A stretch of DNA of 64,000 bases from contig CAXAMN010001447.1 in NCBI GenBank assembly GCA_963970005.1, positions 440,053-504,052 of the forward strand. Direction: 5' to 3'. This document shows, piece by piece, positions 9,660-18,804 of the stretch. The DNA comes from Durusdinium trenchii. Its lineage: Eukaryota; Sar; Dinophyceae; Suessiales; Symbiodiniaceae. The notes beneath the pieces were generated by a model, which did no database searches, was not told the DNA's origin, and saw nothing but the letters and a program-made list of their open reading frames with translations. Both the position numbers and the translations under genes were made by a program. Every line of letters begins with the position of its first letter. Position 1 is the stretch's first letter.

Positions 9660-9942
9660 TGCGAATGACTACGGCCATCTTGTTCTGGTGTATCCTGAGT
9701 GTGCTAAAGAAGCTCGTTTCTTCTTCCCAGCTTGCTGTAGGAGAGACCGGATTACGTTCGATGAGCAACATCTGATGTTCTGTGAGGATTTGTGTTGAGG
9801 CATCCTGTGCCTTAAGCCTGTTGCTTATCAAATCATCAAGAATCCATGTTGGGAGCTCAGTCCAGTCTATTGATGCCAGCTGTGCCATGCCATTGATCAA
9901 CCCCAGCAGTGCATGGGGCACTGCAACCGCATTACCCAGCAA
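9547..9942 (-). CDS. Methyltransferase motif X and following linker
   Basis: The frame begins with LGNAVAVPHALLGLING, a clear motif X (GNAV-P) of C5 DNA methyltransferases, which helps close the S-adenosylmethionine pocket. The same frame reads upstream past the nominal start to about 9980 (WECDHRVAYHLLGN), which joins directly to motif IX in the neighbouring frame. A one-base shift at TTTGGG therefore splits one domain. About 100 residues after motif X form a linker with basic and hydrophobic stretches, and the frame fails near 9580 at a homopolymer. The last dozen residues are shadow. Confidence 0.75.
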   Translation of the reverse strand: MLGNAVAVPHALLGLINGMAQLASIDWTELPTWILDDLISNRLKAQDASTQILTEHQMLLIERNPVSPTASWEEETSFFSTLRIHQNKMAVVIRIAKEVKVLEILRQLYRLPVNAHVATKGGYQGSSSVAH

Positions 9943-9950
9943 ATGGTAAG

Positions 9951-10361
9951 CTACCCTGTGGTCGCACTCCCAAACAACAGCGTGACCTCAGCAATGGACA
10001 GGAGACGGATTTTACCGTTGCAAAGGACAAATGCCCCCAGAAGTCCCTTCTGGCGTAATGTTTCCGGTGGGAGTTCATGTGACTTCGAATAACTGGCCAT
10101 GATGCATGGGTGGAAGTCCGTGATGTTTTTCACTCGGCATTTCCTGATTTGATATAACGTGGTACCCACTCCCTGAGGGAGAAAGCAAGTCTGGAAATAC
10201 ATATCGAATGTTTCAGGACTAAGAGTTGGTGTAAACTCATGACTTGCATCTGATTCTGGCAGAATGATGGACTGCAGAGTGGGTGGTACCGTTGCTTTCG
10301 TCCATGTACCTGGTGACATCTGTTTTACCCGGGGGTCTCCGATGCGGACAGCTACAAGCAT
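9951..10361 (-). CDS. Methyltransferase target-recognition region and motif IX
   Basis: This frame continues the C5 methyltransferase. It opens with LVAVRIGDP, the end of motif VIII, whose first half (LLEVLPNH) closes the previous frame. About 90 residues of variable sequence follow in the place of the target-recognition domain, including the acidic-hydrophobic stretch SPETFDMYFQTCFLP. The frame ends in IRLLSIAEVTLLFG, which fits motif IX (R-LS-E---LFG). Together with the frames on either side it shows that the methyltransferase is complete in domain content. Confidence 0.75.
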   Translation of the reverse strand: MLVAVRIGDPRVKQMSPGTWTKATVPPTLQSIILPESDASHEFTPTLSPETFDMYFQTCFLPQGVGTTLYQIRKCRVKNITDFHPCIMASYSKSHELPPETLRQKGLLGAFVLCNGKIRLLSIAEVTLLFGSATTG

Positions 10362-12517
10362 GAGCCTGGTGCGTGATTGGGCAAAACTTCAAGCAGGTTC
10401 AGATTTTCTTTCCAAATGATCTCATATCCTGCCCAATGAATGACCGCCAACAGCCAGGGAGCATGTTTGTGTGCAAAAACCGATGCCACTTCTTCTAGAC
10501 AGAGTACTGCCGGTCGGAGGAAAATGCATTGGGTCACTGTATAGATGAGAAGGCGACCTTCTTCGGAATCTAGACCCCTTTCTGCACCAGCTCTGCTCCA
10601 TGGTTGACACGGAGGGGACGCAACTAGTATATCGATCTGTTCAAAGAGGTGGCACCACCAGCTGTGCTCGATGTTTGCAACAACAGTCAACGGCTCTTTG
10701 GGGGGTTCACCAGACTGCCCAAAACCAATTGCCTGTGCAGCGGACGTAATGGGTGGAAAGTTGGAATGGTTTCTAGCGTGAACCCGAGCAGCGATAATGT
10801 CGTTCTCAATCGAGAACACCCCCTTTATTGGTAACAGGGCATCCTTCAGGAACTTGGCAGGGAAACTCCATCCGGAAAACCCACCTCCAAAAAACTCTCC
10901 AACTCTGATCTGTCCCTCTCCATCAAAAGCAGCACTGTGCACAGGGAAAATGCCTGCCTGCGGCGCCCTAACGTCGATGATACACTGATTATCAATCCAC
11001 AGGAGTCGTGCCTCGATAATGTAAATTGGCTTGTCTGGTCCTAACATATGCCACACGTGACCTGGCAAAGACAAATGTGCGAAAGTGCTGCGTGCATGGG
11101 CGCACTCTGGCCATGAGCAATCCAAGTCTCCGATATCATGTCGTAAACCTGTGGCAGGGGTGACGATTCTGCAAGCGACCAGTTCTAGTTCATTCCACTT
11201 TTGCACGTGAGGTCCTGTTATTGCCTGGGCTGAAAATGCCTTAGTCTTGCAGGCGCACAGATCTATGACGGGACGATGCGTCCGGACATGTTCTTGTAGG
11301 CATTTCCTTGTGTCTGGCTTTAATGGTGGCAGGGACTGCCCAGGAGACCAGGAGACGTCAGGCCCACCCCCTCTTACGTGTCTATCAACCCATTGTGTCT
11401 GTAAGAGGTTCGCAAGGAAAAGCGTTCGAACTGCAAAAGCCAGGCTTACCAATGCGTTATCTGAAGTGGCATGTCGCCACATCCTAACAGCATGATGTCC
11501 TATGTAGCCGAAATCATCGGCCCATGCGTGTGCCTGCAGTGCATGAACACTCTCTTCGCATGCCGGCATGAATGCAATGTCCATAGCATCGAAACATCCT
11601 TGGAGCATTTTGAACCCACACATTGCCTCTGGACAAACATAAGGAAACAAATGCGCCCTGATCTGGTATGACTGAATGTGCAGGAAATTTGCCAAAGCTC
11701 TGAGGAATGCTGGTACTTCATCATGATCACTATTGGGGAACCCATAAATGTGAACCCAAACCAAACCGGCATCATACAGAATGTGTACAGCAAACCAATG
11801 ATGGTGGGCCATGGCCAAGACTCGGTGTTCCAGGTGATGAGACAAACTGGGTCGTCGATTCGATATCACTTCAAAGACTTCTGTGTCTGGTACCCATATG
11901 CAGCATGGTAGCAAATTCACATGGCCGGTGAAGTGACGACAAATATCGATTGCATGATCAAGTTCGTCTGATGCTGCAAGACCTGGATAGATGCAAAACT
12001 CCTGGACTCTGGCTCTAGTTCTCTCAAGACCTGGGCCACTTTGGGAAAAAGTCATGTTGCTGGTCTCTTCCCCCAAAAACTCAGTCTGGACCCCAACTTT
12101 TACCCCCGAATGAAGCTGCTCTGCTTCCTGCACTTGGACTTGCGTGTCTTCCCTGCTCTCGTGTGTTTGTGTGGCCACTGCCTGCGTCAGCAACTCCTGC
12201 TGCTGTTGATGTGGTGGCACGAAAACAGACATCGGCTGGCCTGCAGCGCAAATGGATAACGCGTCAAGTCTAGTATGGACACTCGTATTAAATTGGAACA
12301 AGTGCGCAAGAAATGCTTGGCGTACTGTGTAGGCCACTTGCTGGAGGTCAGGATCTGCTTGTGTTCGGGCCCAAGCTTCCACGGATCTGTCAAGTACCCT
12401 CGACATGATGCGTTTTCTGTCATCGGAGAGTCCTTGAAACTCAGCCAGAGTCCTGCTGAAGGTCTGCTGCGAGTGCGAGAGTCCAATCCACCTCCACAGT
12501 AGGGACCACCCACACAT
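10352..12517 (-). CDS. C5 DNA cytosine methyltransferase of the LINE
   Basis: The C-terminal third of this 721-codon frame is a DNA (cytosine-5) methyltransferase. Motif I is GEFFGGGFSGWSF (about residues 538-551), motif II FSIEND, and motif IV PPCQPWS with the catalytic cysteine at residue 637 (codon 10607-10609). Motif VI is LCLEEV (about 671), keeping the catalytic glutamate of ENV. Motif VIII begins at LLEVLPNH. The enzyme transfers methyl groups to cytosine, so this element could mark its own or host DNA. The N-terminal 530 residues are unassigned. They include a His-Trp block (HHHWFAVHILYDAGLVWVHI, about 245-264) followed by a Cys-Gly pair, reminiscent of papain-like peptidase folds but not convincing alone. 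True coding probably enters near 12460, so the first 20 codons are shadow. Confidence 0.9.
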   Translation of the reverse strand: MCGWSLLWRWIGLSHSQQTFSRTLAEFQGLSDDRKRIMSRVLDRSVEAWARTQADPDLQQVAYTVRQAFLAHLFQFNTSVHTRLDALSICAAGQPMSVFVPPHQQQQELLTQAVATQTHESREDTQVQVQEAEQLHSGVKVGVQTEFLGEETSNMTFSQSGPGLERTRARVQEFCIYPGLAASDELDHAIDICRHFTGHVNLLPCCIWVPDTEVFEVISNRRPSLSHHLEHRVLAMAHHHWFAVHILYDAGLVWVHIYGFPNSDHDEVPAFLRALANFLHIQSYQIRAHLFPYVCPEAMCGFKMLQGCFDAMDIAFMPACEESVHALQAHAWADDFGYIGHHAVRMWRHATSDNALVSLAFAVRTLFLANLLQTQWVDRHVRGGGPDVSWSPGQSLPPLKPDTRKCLQEHVRTHRPVIDLCACKTKAFSAQAITGPHVQKWNELELVACRIVTPATGLRHDIGDLDCSWPECAHARSTFAHLSLPGHVWHMLGPDKPIYIIEARLLWIDNQCIIDVRAPQAGIFPVHSAAFDGEGQIRVGEFFGGGFSGWSFPAKFLKDALLPIKGVFSIENDIIAARVHARNHSNFPPITSAAQAIGFGQSGEPPKEPLTVVANIEHSWWCHLFEQIDILVASPPCQPWSRAGAERGLDSEEGRLLIYTVTQCIFLRPAVLCLEEVASVFAHKHAPWLLAVIHWAGYEIIWKENLNLLEVLPNHAPGSCL

Positions 12518-13886
12518 GTGGGGGGGGGCTAGTGTCTGCCCAATGTTGTATGACCAAACGGTGTGCTGGGATTTGCAGGACGTGGCACACGAACGTCTCT
12601 ATGCGGCTTTGATTGACCTGTGCGCATTGCAGAATGGCAATTTCCGGCATATCGTGCTGCTTATCGATTTCGACTCCTATCCAATGCGCACCGTACAAGA
12701 TGGGTAGCAAGCTGACTCCTGTGTTCGGTACATGTACGTCGTCACTTTCGAAGATGAAGTCATCTGTCACTTGGGAGTAAACAGCGACCGGAAGAAAGTG
12801 ATATTGCGAAGCTGCTCTTCTCATACGACTGGCTGTGAAGGCCCATTCGTCGGATGCCATCCACCCTTCTGTTTCCTGGGCAAAAACCATTCGCTCTCCG
12901 AGGGTTGCGTGTGGACGAAGGTATGCTGCCCTTACAGAGGTCCATGTTGCAGCACCCGCTGCGGCCACCAAAGGATATTGACTTTTCCTGAGGTGTCTTT
13001 CCCGAAGGATCCAGCCAATCCAGTCCTCTTCCACAAAATCATCATGAGAGTGGAGTGGCACATCCATGTCTAAAGCTACCGAGGTGCTGCGGGTCCCAGG
13101 GTGCTCTTCCGAGCAAATCGTAAAACGGCTGCGGTTGTTTGAACCATGAACACCAGAGCCTCCTGGAGGTGGTTCATCTTGCCCTACCTCATCTTGCAAT
13201 TCAGCGGCTCCCAAGGCGTTCAGGTTATGTGGAGGCGGTTTATTGTGCCCTGCCTCTTCTTGTGTTTCTCTTTTAGTCCATTCTCTCTCAAGCTTGGGAG
13301 GTGGTTCATTCTTCCCTACCTCATCTTGTCCATTTCTTGATGTCACAGGGCACAAATGCGGCGAAGAGAGACCCTGGGCGGCCTCAGCAGACAAGTTATG
13401 CTCATATGCCTGATTGTCGCCAAAATTAGAAGGTCTGGTCCATTGATCGAAAGCGTCTGGTGGACCTGAACCTTTCTTCAACCAGAATTTCAGACATGAG
13501 GCTCGCCACGAACATTCTGTTGACTGCTGACATGCTTCCACCAAGGACAACTCTCGGCGCCACCTAAGCGATCTCTTAAAGCCTATTCCAGCATGGTAGA
13601 GTGAGACCAGGCTGTTCACAAACTGAATGCTGTCCACGCACTGACGATAGCAGAGTTCTTCATCCACTCGAAAAAGCCACTCCAAGGCCAGTCGTGTAGC
13701 AATCCAGTGGGCAATCGCTTGATGATCCACCCTTTCCTGGATACATGTGGGCTTAGTTTCTGACTTTTCAGCCCATGCTGCTATCCAAGATGGACCCCGT
13801 GGTGCTCGGACCTCACATAGATACCAAAAATCCGGGCCCTCCGACTGAAGCTCTTCGAAAACTGTCTTTCGTAGTTTCACCCTCAT
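12441..13886 (-). CDS. Leader ORF of the LINE with EPPP repeats
   Basis: This frame of 481 codons forms the 5'-most retrotransposon protein. The first 170 residues are Trp/Glu-rich with no family I recognise. Three copies of a Pro-ended motif follow (QDEVGKNEPPP, QEEAGHNKPPP, QDEVGQDEPPP), spaced 66-67 bases apart at 13164-13328. The C-terminal part contains MVFAQETEGWMASDEW and LLPILYGAHWIGVEID, a strand-His-Trp-strand pattern. The frame stays protein-like to HVWVVPTVEVDWTLALAADLQQ. A break near 12450 then moves the reading to the methyltransferase frame, so the two were probably one protein. The ATG at 13884-13886 overlaps the stop of the upstream ORF as ATGA, and an in-frame TGA lies 12-14 bases upstream of it. 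Confidence 0.6.
   Translation of the reverse strand: MRVKLRKTVFEELQSEGPDFWYLCEVRAPRGPSWIAAWAEKSETKPTCIQERVDHQAIAHWIATRLALEWLFRVDEELCYRQCVDSIQFVNSLVSLYHAGIGFKRSLRWRRELSLVEACQQSTECSWRASCLKFWLKKGSGPPDAFDQWTRPSNFGDNQAYEHNLSAEAAQGLSSPHLCPVTSRNGQDEVGKNEPPPKLEREWTKRETQEEAGHNKPPPHNLNALGAAELQDEVGQDEPPPGGSGVHGSNNRSRFTICSEEHPGTRSTSVALDMDVPLHSHDDFVEEDWIGWILRERHLRKSQYPLVAAAGAATWTSVRAAYLRPHATLGERMVFAQETEGWMASDEWAFTASRMRRAASQYHFLPVAVYSQVTDDFIFESDDVHVPNTGVSLLPILYGAHWIGVEIDKQHDMPEIAILQCAQVNQSRIETFVCHVLQIPAHRLVIQHWADTSPPPHVWVVPTVEVDWTLALAADLQQDSG
13164..13328 (-). repeat. Three coding repeats ending in PPP
   Basis: Units at 13164-13195, 13231-13261 and 13297-13328 share GGAGGTGG(T)TTCAT-like plus-strand sequence, encoding (Q/E)(D/E)E(V/A)G(x)(x)(E/K)PPP on the minus strand. 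The 66-67 base period is close to, but not exactly, a whole number of codons between units one and two, so small indels may have occurred between units. Confidence 0.65.
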
Positions 13887-15328
13887 ATGATATGCTCAGT
13901 GGCTGATGCATCAGCATCATGTGGCTTGAAATAGCTCATGAATTGCTTTTCCCATGACCTGACTTGGAACCTTGATTCTGATTCACTCCATGCTTTGAGA
14001 TCATGAGACAACAACAGGATGTGAACATCAGTCTGAAGAAGACGACTAATCTTCTCATATAATCTGTTGATGCGGATGGGCGAACGACCTTGCGTCACAG
14101 TGGGTTGCCAGCCTACTTGGTCATGCCGATTCCGCTCCTGTGTGGACTGAATCTTCCTTGAGACTCGAGTCAAGGATCCTGTCATTCTTTTACCTGACCC
14201 TGCCTTGATCTCTTTCAATTCACCTGTGACGTAATCATGAATTGAAAAACTGACATCATTTGCTTTCACTGCTTCAAATTTGCCTGCTAAATCATTGACA
14301 CATGTCAAGTCAGCTAACCTCATGATTGCATCAACGTACAAATATTGGACTCCATCAAATTCAGCAATGTATCTTCCGTTCTTCAGAGCTGCTGCAATTT
14401 CTGAGCCACGCATATCAACAGACTCTTCTGGGATGTCGGTGACACTCTTTGAAAGTATGTGCCACAAAGTTCCATAGACGAAAAATCTGAGCTCATTGTG
14501 GATACGAACACCCATGGGAACTTCATCAATCTTCAAGAGACCTAGCTGCTCACATTCGATCAAATCACAGACATGTGACTTGAATTTTTCATGAATGTCG
14601 TGAGTAGCTGGAGCTGCAAAAGTCGTCTCAGGCAACCATTTCTTGATTGAGATGAATGCATAGAGGTCATCTCTTGCTGCCTCCATCAAAAAGTCCTCAT
14701 AGACTGAGCTTATTGGGTGAATGACTTTTTCTGTCATATTCAGAGCACGCGAAATCATTGAATCAATCGCAATTTCAGAATTTGGCAGGATGGAAATATA
14801 TCCAAGCAAGTCCATCTTCAGTTGATCAGTGAAAGGTCGCGCAATCCTCTCAACTTTTGTAACAATGTTAAGCTCAATCTGAGATGCTGTTAGATCCTTG
14901 AGTCGTGCTTCCTCCTCTACTTCTGCTGAATATGTCCTGTTCCAGTCATTGATGTCAACAGAAATATCAAATGACTCATTCTTCTCATCGGGCAATTCAG
15001 TAGGGTGACTTTTCACAAAGATCGCATGCACAAGTGACTTCACAGCCCCAACCAAATGTGGAACTAAAGCCCCATCCTGCAATCTGTCTGCAAAAACACC
15101 ATCAAGACTCTTCAAAGCTTGACAGTAAGAGTTGGAATTCCGCAATGATGCATACCGAAAAGCTTCAACTTTGCCATACAATGACCATAGCATCTCATTC
15201 ATAAATTTTGAAGATATTGCATAGCAGATGTTCTCGGATGTGTTTTTGAAGAACATGCATCCAAAAGCTGACGTCATCTCTAACTCTGGGAAGAGAGTCT
15301 GGAGCACAGGTCCAACATTTGACCACAT
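13883..15328 (-). CDS. Unidentified protein, possible RNA-virus polymerase piece
   Basis: A 481-codon frame richer in Lys, Glu, Asp, Asn and Ile than the Trp/His/Gln/Pro-rich retrotransposon ORFs beside it, and visibly more AT-rich. I do not recognise it overall. Near the C-terminus a predicted beta-strand is followed by LLLSHDLKAWSESESR. This resembles motif A of RNA-dependent RNA polymerases of negative-strand RNA viruses (hydrophobic strand, then D-x2-x-W/Y). It would sit about 680 residues from the start of the joined protein, near where motif A lies in mononegavirus-type L proteins. A Lys/Arg-rich segment precedes it. Motifs B and C (GDN/SDD) are not present: the frame stops at 13883, exactly where the retrotransposon ORF begins. 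Alternatives are a 5' ORF of the LINE itself or an unrelated host gene. Confidence 0.45.
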   Translation of the reverse strand: MWSNVGPVLQTLFPELEMTSAFGCMFFKNTSENICYAISSKFMNEMLWSLYGKVEAFRYASLRNSNSYCQALKSLDGVFADRLQDGALVPHLVGAVKSLVHAIFVKSHPTELPDEKNESFDISVDINDWNRTYSAEVEEEARLKDLTASQIELNIVTKVERIARPFTDQLKMDLLGYISILPNSEIAIDSMISRALNMTEKVIHPISSVYEDFLMEAARDDLYAFISIKKWLPETTFAAPATHDIHEKFKSHVCDLIECEQLGLLKIDEVPMGVRIHNELRFFVYGTLWHILSKSVTDIPEESVDMRGSEIAAALKNGRYIAEFDGVQYLYVDAIMRLADLTCVNDLAGKFEAVKANDVSFSIHDYVTGELKEIKAGSGKRMTGSLTRVSRKIQSTQERNRHDQVGWQPTVTQGRSPIRINRLYEKISRLLQTDVHILLLSHDLKAWSESESRFQVRSWEKQFMSYFKPHDADASATEHII

Positions 15329-15990
15329 TTTGACCCTTTATGCCGCTTATTGTCAACTCGATCAGAACGTTTTTTCATGTTCGAGCGATCAATCTGCACG
15401 TTGATTGCAGCAAAACGAATGTTGTCAAGCATTCCTTTGACCATGGAATACTTCGTCATCTTTTGCACCTTGTTCGAGTGAAAAGATGCCATATTGCTAG
15501 CTTTTTGACCAAAACCAATGCCATGTAGCTCTGCAAGGGTAGCTGAGACTTGTTCTATCCACTTCTGCTTTCTGATGATGAACTCATCATCACATTCTAT
15601 GTCATGAATGTGGAACTCTCGTGTCACTAGGTGGCCAATAGCTTGTGAATCCACCAGAATGTTCGGATCAAGGCCAAAAAAATCCTTGAGAATATGACCT
15701 GCGGTTCTTGCATCGTTGAATTTCTTTTGGCCAGACAATTTTCTGGCTACCTGCCAAGCGAAAACTGAACTTCGTGTGGCTTCAGCAGGTTCATCAATAA
15801 TCCATGTTCCTCCTTCACTTGCATGTTTTGTCCGCATTTCATCCAAAAGAATTGGTGTGAGGTCAAATCCCATTCGAGAAGAGAGCATTGTAAACTGATC
15901 AGCACTCATAACAGTAGCATATGCAGCCATGACTGAAGCTGCACCATGATCACCATGAATTGGAACGGCCCCGACTTTAGAAGTCGTCAT
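15280..15990 (-). CDS. Unidentified protein, upstream part
   Basis: A 236-codon frame that appears to be the N-terminal part of the same protein as the next ORF. The two overlap by 49 bases, and protein-like sequence switches frame at about 15325-15335 (codons AAA ATG TGG). It starts with MTTSKVGAV at 15990. The frame is open upstream for about 30 codons without another ATG, so the start is likely but not certain. The sequence is mixed alpha/beta with basic stretches near the end (NMKKRSDRVDNKRHKG). No signal peptide or membrane segment is visible. No family is recognised, and any viral identity rests only on the motif-A-like block in the downstream ORF. Confidence 0.45.
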   Translation of the reverse strand: MTTSKVGAVPIHGDHGAASVMAAYATVMSADQFTMLSSRMGFDLTPILLDEMRTKHASEGGTWIIDEPAEATRSSVFAWQVARKLSGQKKFNDARTAGHILKDFFGLDPNILVDSQAIGHLVTREFHIHDIECDDEFIIRKQKWIEQVSATLAELHGIGFGQKASNMASFHSNKVQKMTKYSMVKGMLDNIRFAAINVQIDRSNMKKRSDRVDNKRHKGSKCGQMLDLCSRLSSQS

Positions 15991-18804
15991 CGTGAAAAAA
16001 GCGAAAAGAAGTCGCCATCCCCATTTGGATTGAACAAGCTCTTCATCTGGGGGGTTAGTGAATCTAGAGTCTACATTACATCATTGTGTCGTGTTGAGGT
16101 CTTCAATTAAATGCCAGAATGCCAGAATCTCCGGATCATCAGCTTGCAATTAGTCACAAGTCTTGACAGCATGGCTATGGGCCTGGTGCAATTCCCAAGT
16201 ACGACCTGCCTGGATGGCTGAAATGGGGTTCATGTCCACTTTTTATCTAGAGTGGCTGGCATTGAACGCAAGTACATATCCTGAGTGGCTGGCATAGCAT
16301 GACTTGCACGCATGTTTTTTCGTTAGTCGACATCATCTCGCCCCACAACCGGATAAGTAAGAGCTGCACACGGACCAAAACAAATATCGCTGCAGGATGG
16401 CCTGGCCCAGTAATTCTTGGTTACACGGTTACACTCCCTGGAACTAACATGGTTACGTGGATGGCCTGGCCCCGTAAGGAAGACCATGAAATCCACTACA
16501 AACAGGTGGTTTTCCACTTCCATGTTAGTATCCTTTTTCATAGTACAAGTATCCTGCCATCTCTTATGTACAAGCACCCGTGTGCAAGCACCCTGACCAA
16601 CCACATCAGCCCAGCAGCCCATGCATAGCGGCAGAAGCTCCGACAACGAGGTTAGAGCTTTCATCACCTTGCCAGCGGGAAAAAGAGACACGGGCTCTCT
16701 GCGCTCTCTCAGTATGCAACAAGGGAGTAAAACCAGGTTAGATCGTCTGCACAGTCTACTTTTTGGATATGTGTGTCTCATGAAGGTTCATGGAATGTTT
16801 CAGGCTTCTATGTGAAGATCATATCCTTCTTCTCCGTTTATGCCTGAATGTTGAACATGCTTCTATCTGGGCAAGAAGTTGATCCCAGTTCAAAGAGCAT
16901 CTTTCCTCTCGTCTGCTTGCTCTTCCTCTGTCGGTCGCTCATGTGATTTTGCCGTTCTTGTCTGTCACCACCTGCCGGTGTGAAATCACTTTTTACTTCG
17001 GCCTCCATGTGAACTTGGGTTGTGGACTATATTCCGGGACTAATGGCACTGACATATCGGGGAGGATGACTCACCCGTTATGCTTCTCCTGACATACCGC
17101 ACACATTTGCAATCGGATCATCCTGCTCGTACCACGCCCTAAGGGAGAGACAACGCATGGATGTTCATGTATGTTCCATGCCATTTCTAGATGTTCTGCC
17201 AATCTTCAAGTCATGATCAACTCTTCCACATCAAAGTATGGATGTTTTCCCCTCACCGTGTTAACTGTACCATACTGTGCCCAACCCACCACCCGTCTAC
17301 CACGTCGAACCATCGCACTCCCGTTCACCTGATGCATCCCATCCCCTTCGAACGAGGCCATTTGATGTCGCAGCTGTCTCAGTGCCTCGTCCACCGACGA
17401 AGGGATGAGACGAGTCGTTGAGACCGACGGTCGGGACCTGCTGGGACCTGCTGCCGCTCTTGGAGTGCAGCTGCTGCTCTGACCCCAAAAACTCCCTCCA
17501 AACAGAAAGGAAAATCTCCCTGAGTCTTCATTCTTGGTGGAAGTGGAGGGCTGTTCAGCCCCATTTTTCAATTGACCCTTTGTTGTTTTCCGAAGACTTC
17601 ACTTGCATGCAACATGATAATTTCCCGGGAGTGCAAACAGAAACCTCGAGAATGGACAGGAAACCAACAGAAACCTGTGGAATTGGACCGGTGTGGATTC
17701 CTCATATAATTAGCCTCATGAAGGGTCTCGTGCCAGCCCTGTGGCTCCACCTCGCCGGTGGCCGGGGGGGCGGTGGTCAGAAACAAAGGATGCCAAGCCA
17801 GCGAACCAGGCTCAGTTGAAGCCGAAGCATGGAAGCTACCAGTTACCAGTCAAACATCAACAGGCGAGAAAGACCGCGCTCCAAAAACTGACCCCTCCCA
17901 AATGGTGTGCTGGTTGAGTCCAACCCGTCCCTTCGGTCCGGCGTGTGGTTGATTGGGGTAGAGACTCCTATAGTGAACTTCTCGGGGAACCAGAACCAGC
18001 CTCTCTCCCCAAAAACCAATCGTGGCTTCGCTTTCTCAATTCCAAGCAAAGCCTACCAGTCTAGTCGGACAGTTTCCATGACGAGTCCGCTTTGGCCTCG
18101 AGGGAAAGCTAAGCTCAGCACCAGCCGGACGCTCTGACCCCGTTGAGTCTGACCAAGCGGAGCGAGGTTGGTGTCTTGGGTGGTCGGTGGTGTTCAAACA
18201 CATATGGCATATGAGCACAACCAGAGAACACTGGTGGTCACAAGGTGGTGAATATATGAAGTATATGTTTGTGTCAACATCTGGTTGGGTATGTGTTATC
18301 TTCCTCGATTCACATCGGCACGGCAGCTCTGGTGGAGGTCATGTGGTAGCTCATGACGGTTTCTGCTATTTTCAGGAGTTGCACTCCCTGAAATGATGGA
18401 AGTGGATGGCATGGCCCCTTGGATTACCATTTGGCCAAAGAAACGCAGGCCTCAAATCCATGGAAAATACAGGTTTTCAAGTACAAAGACCATGTTTTGT
18501 GCCAGGGAACACCAGGGTGATTGATGGTTTGCGGGGCCCCAACCAGGTTGTGCTAGAAGGATTTGACCCTTAGAACCGCTGCTTGAATTGGCTCTAGGGA
18601 CCCTGCAGATTGGCTCAAAGGGGGCTTCGCCAAAGAACATCACGACAAGCATTACAGATTGCCACCTCCCTCAAAACCAAACAGCTTCAAAAGGGGAAAG
18701 AACATGAAAGAACTCTTCAACATGGTCATCCCAACCATCAACAACAAGCAAAGTATGTATAGTATAAACAATCTATCCAACGCATGTCCACCCACTGCTC
18801 CACC
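15991..18804. other. Non-coding stretch, no gene seen
   Basis: I find no supported gene. GAGTGGCTGGCAT occurs twice, at 16249-16261 and 16282-16294, and ATGCCAGA is duplicated near 16110. The open frames on both strands at 16.3-16.8 and 17.2-18.4 kb lack protein character. The promoter or 5' end of the retrotransposon/unidentified ORFs could lie in the first few hundred bases, but no motif marks it. Confidence 0.4.

Larger units (their letters stand above)
1159..13886 (-). mobile_element. Large LINE encoding a DNA methyltransferase
   Basis: A single non-LTR retrotransposon occupies about 12.7 kb. In transcription order it carries a leader ORF (13886-12441), a C5 cytosine methyltransferase (12517 to about 9856), an unassigned region (9659-7500), a coiled coil ending at a TAA (6830-6832), an AP-type endonuclease (6797-5301), a reverse transcriptase (5304-2452), RNase H (to about 2080) and a C-terminal domain (2158-1159). 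No LTRs are visible. DNA methyltransferases captured by LINEs have been reported in Symbiodinium, and this copy matches that architecture. About ten frame breaks make this copy unlikely to be active as assembled, unless some breaks are sequencing errors. The 3' end and target-site duplications were not located; 1159 is where protein-like sequence ends. Confidence 0.85.
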
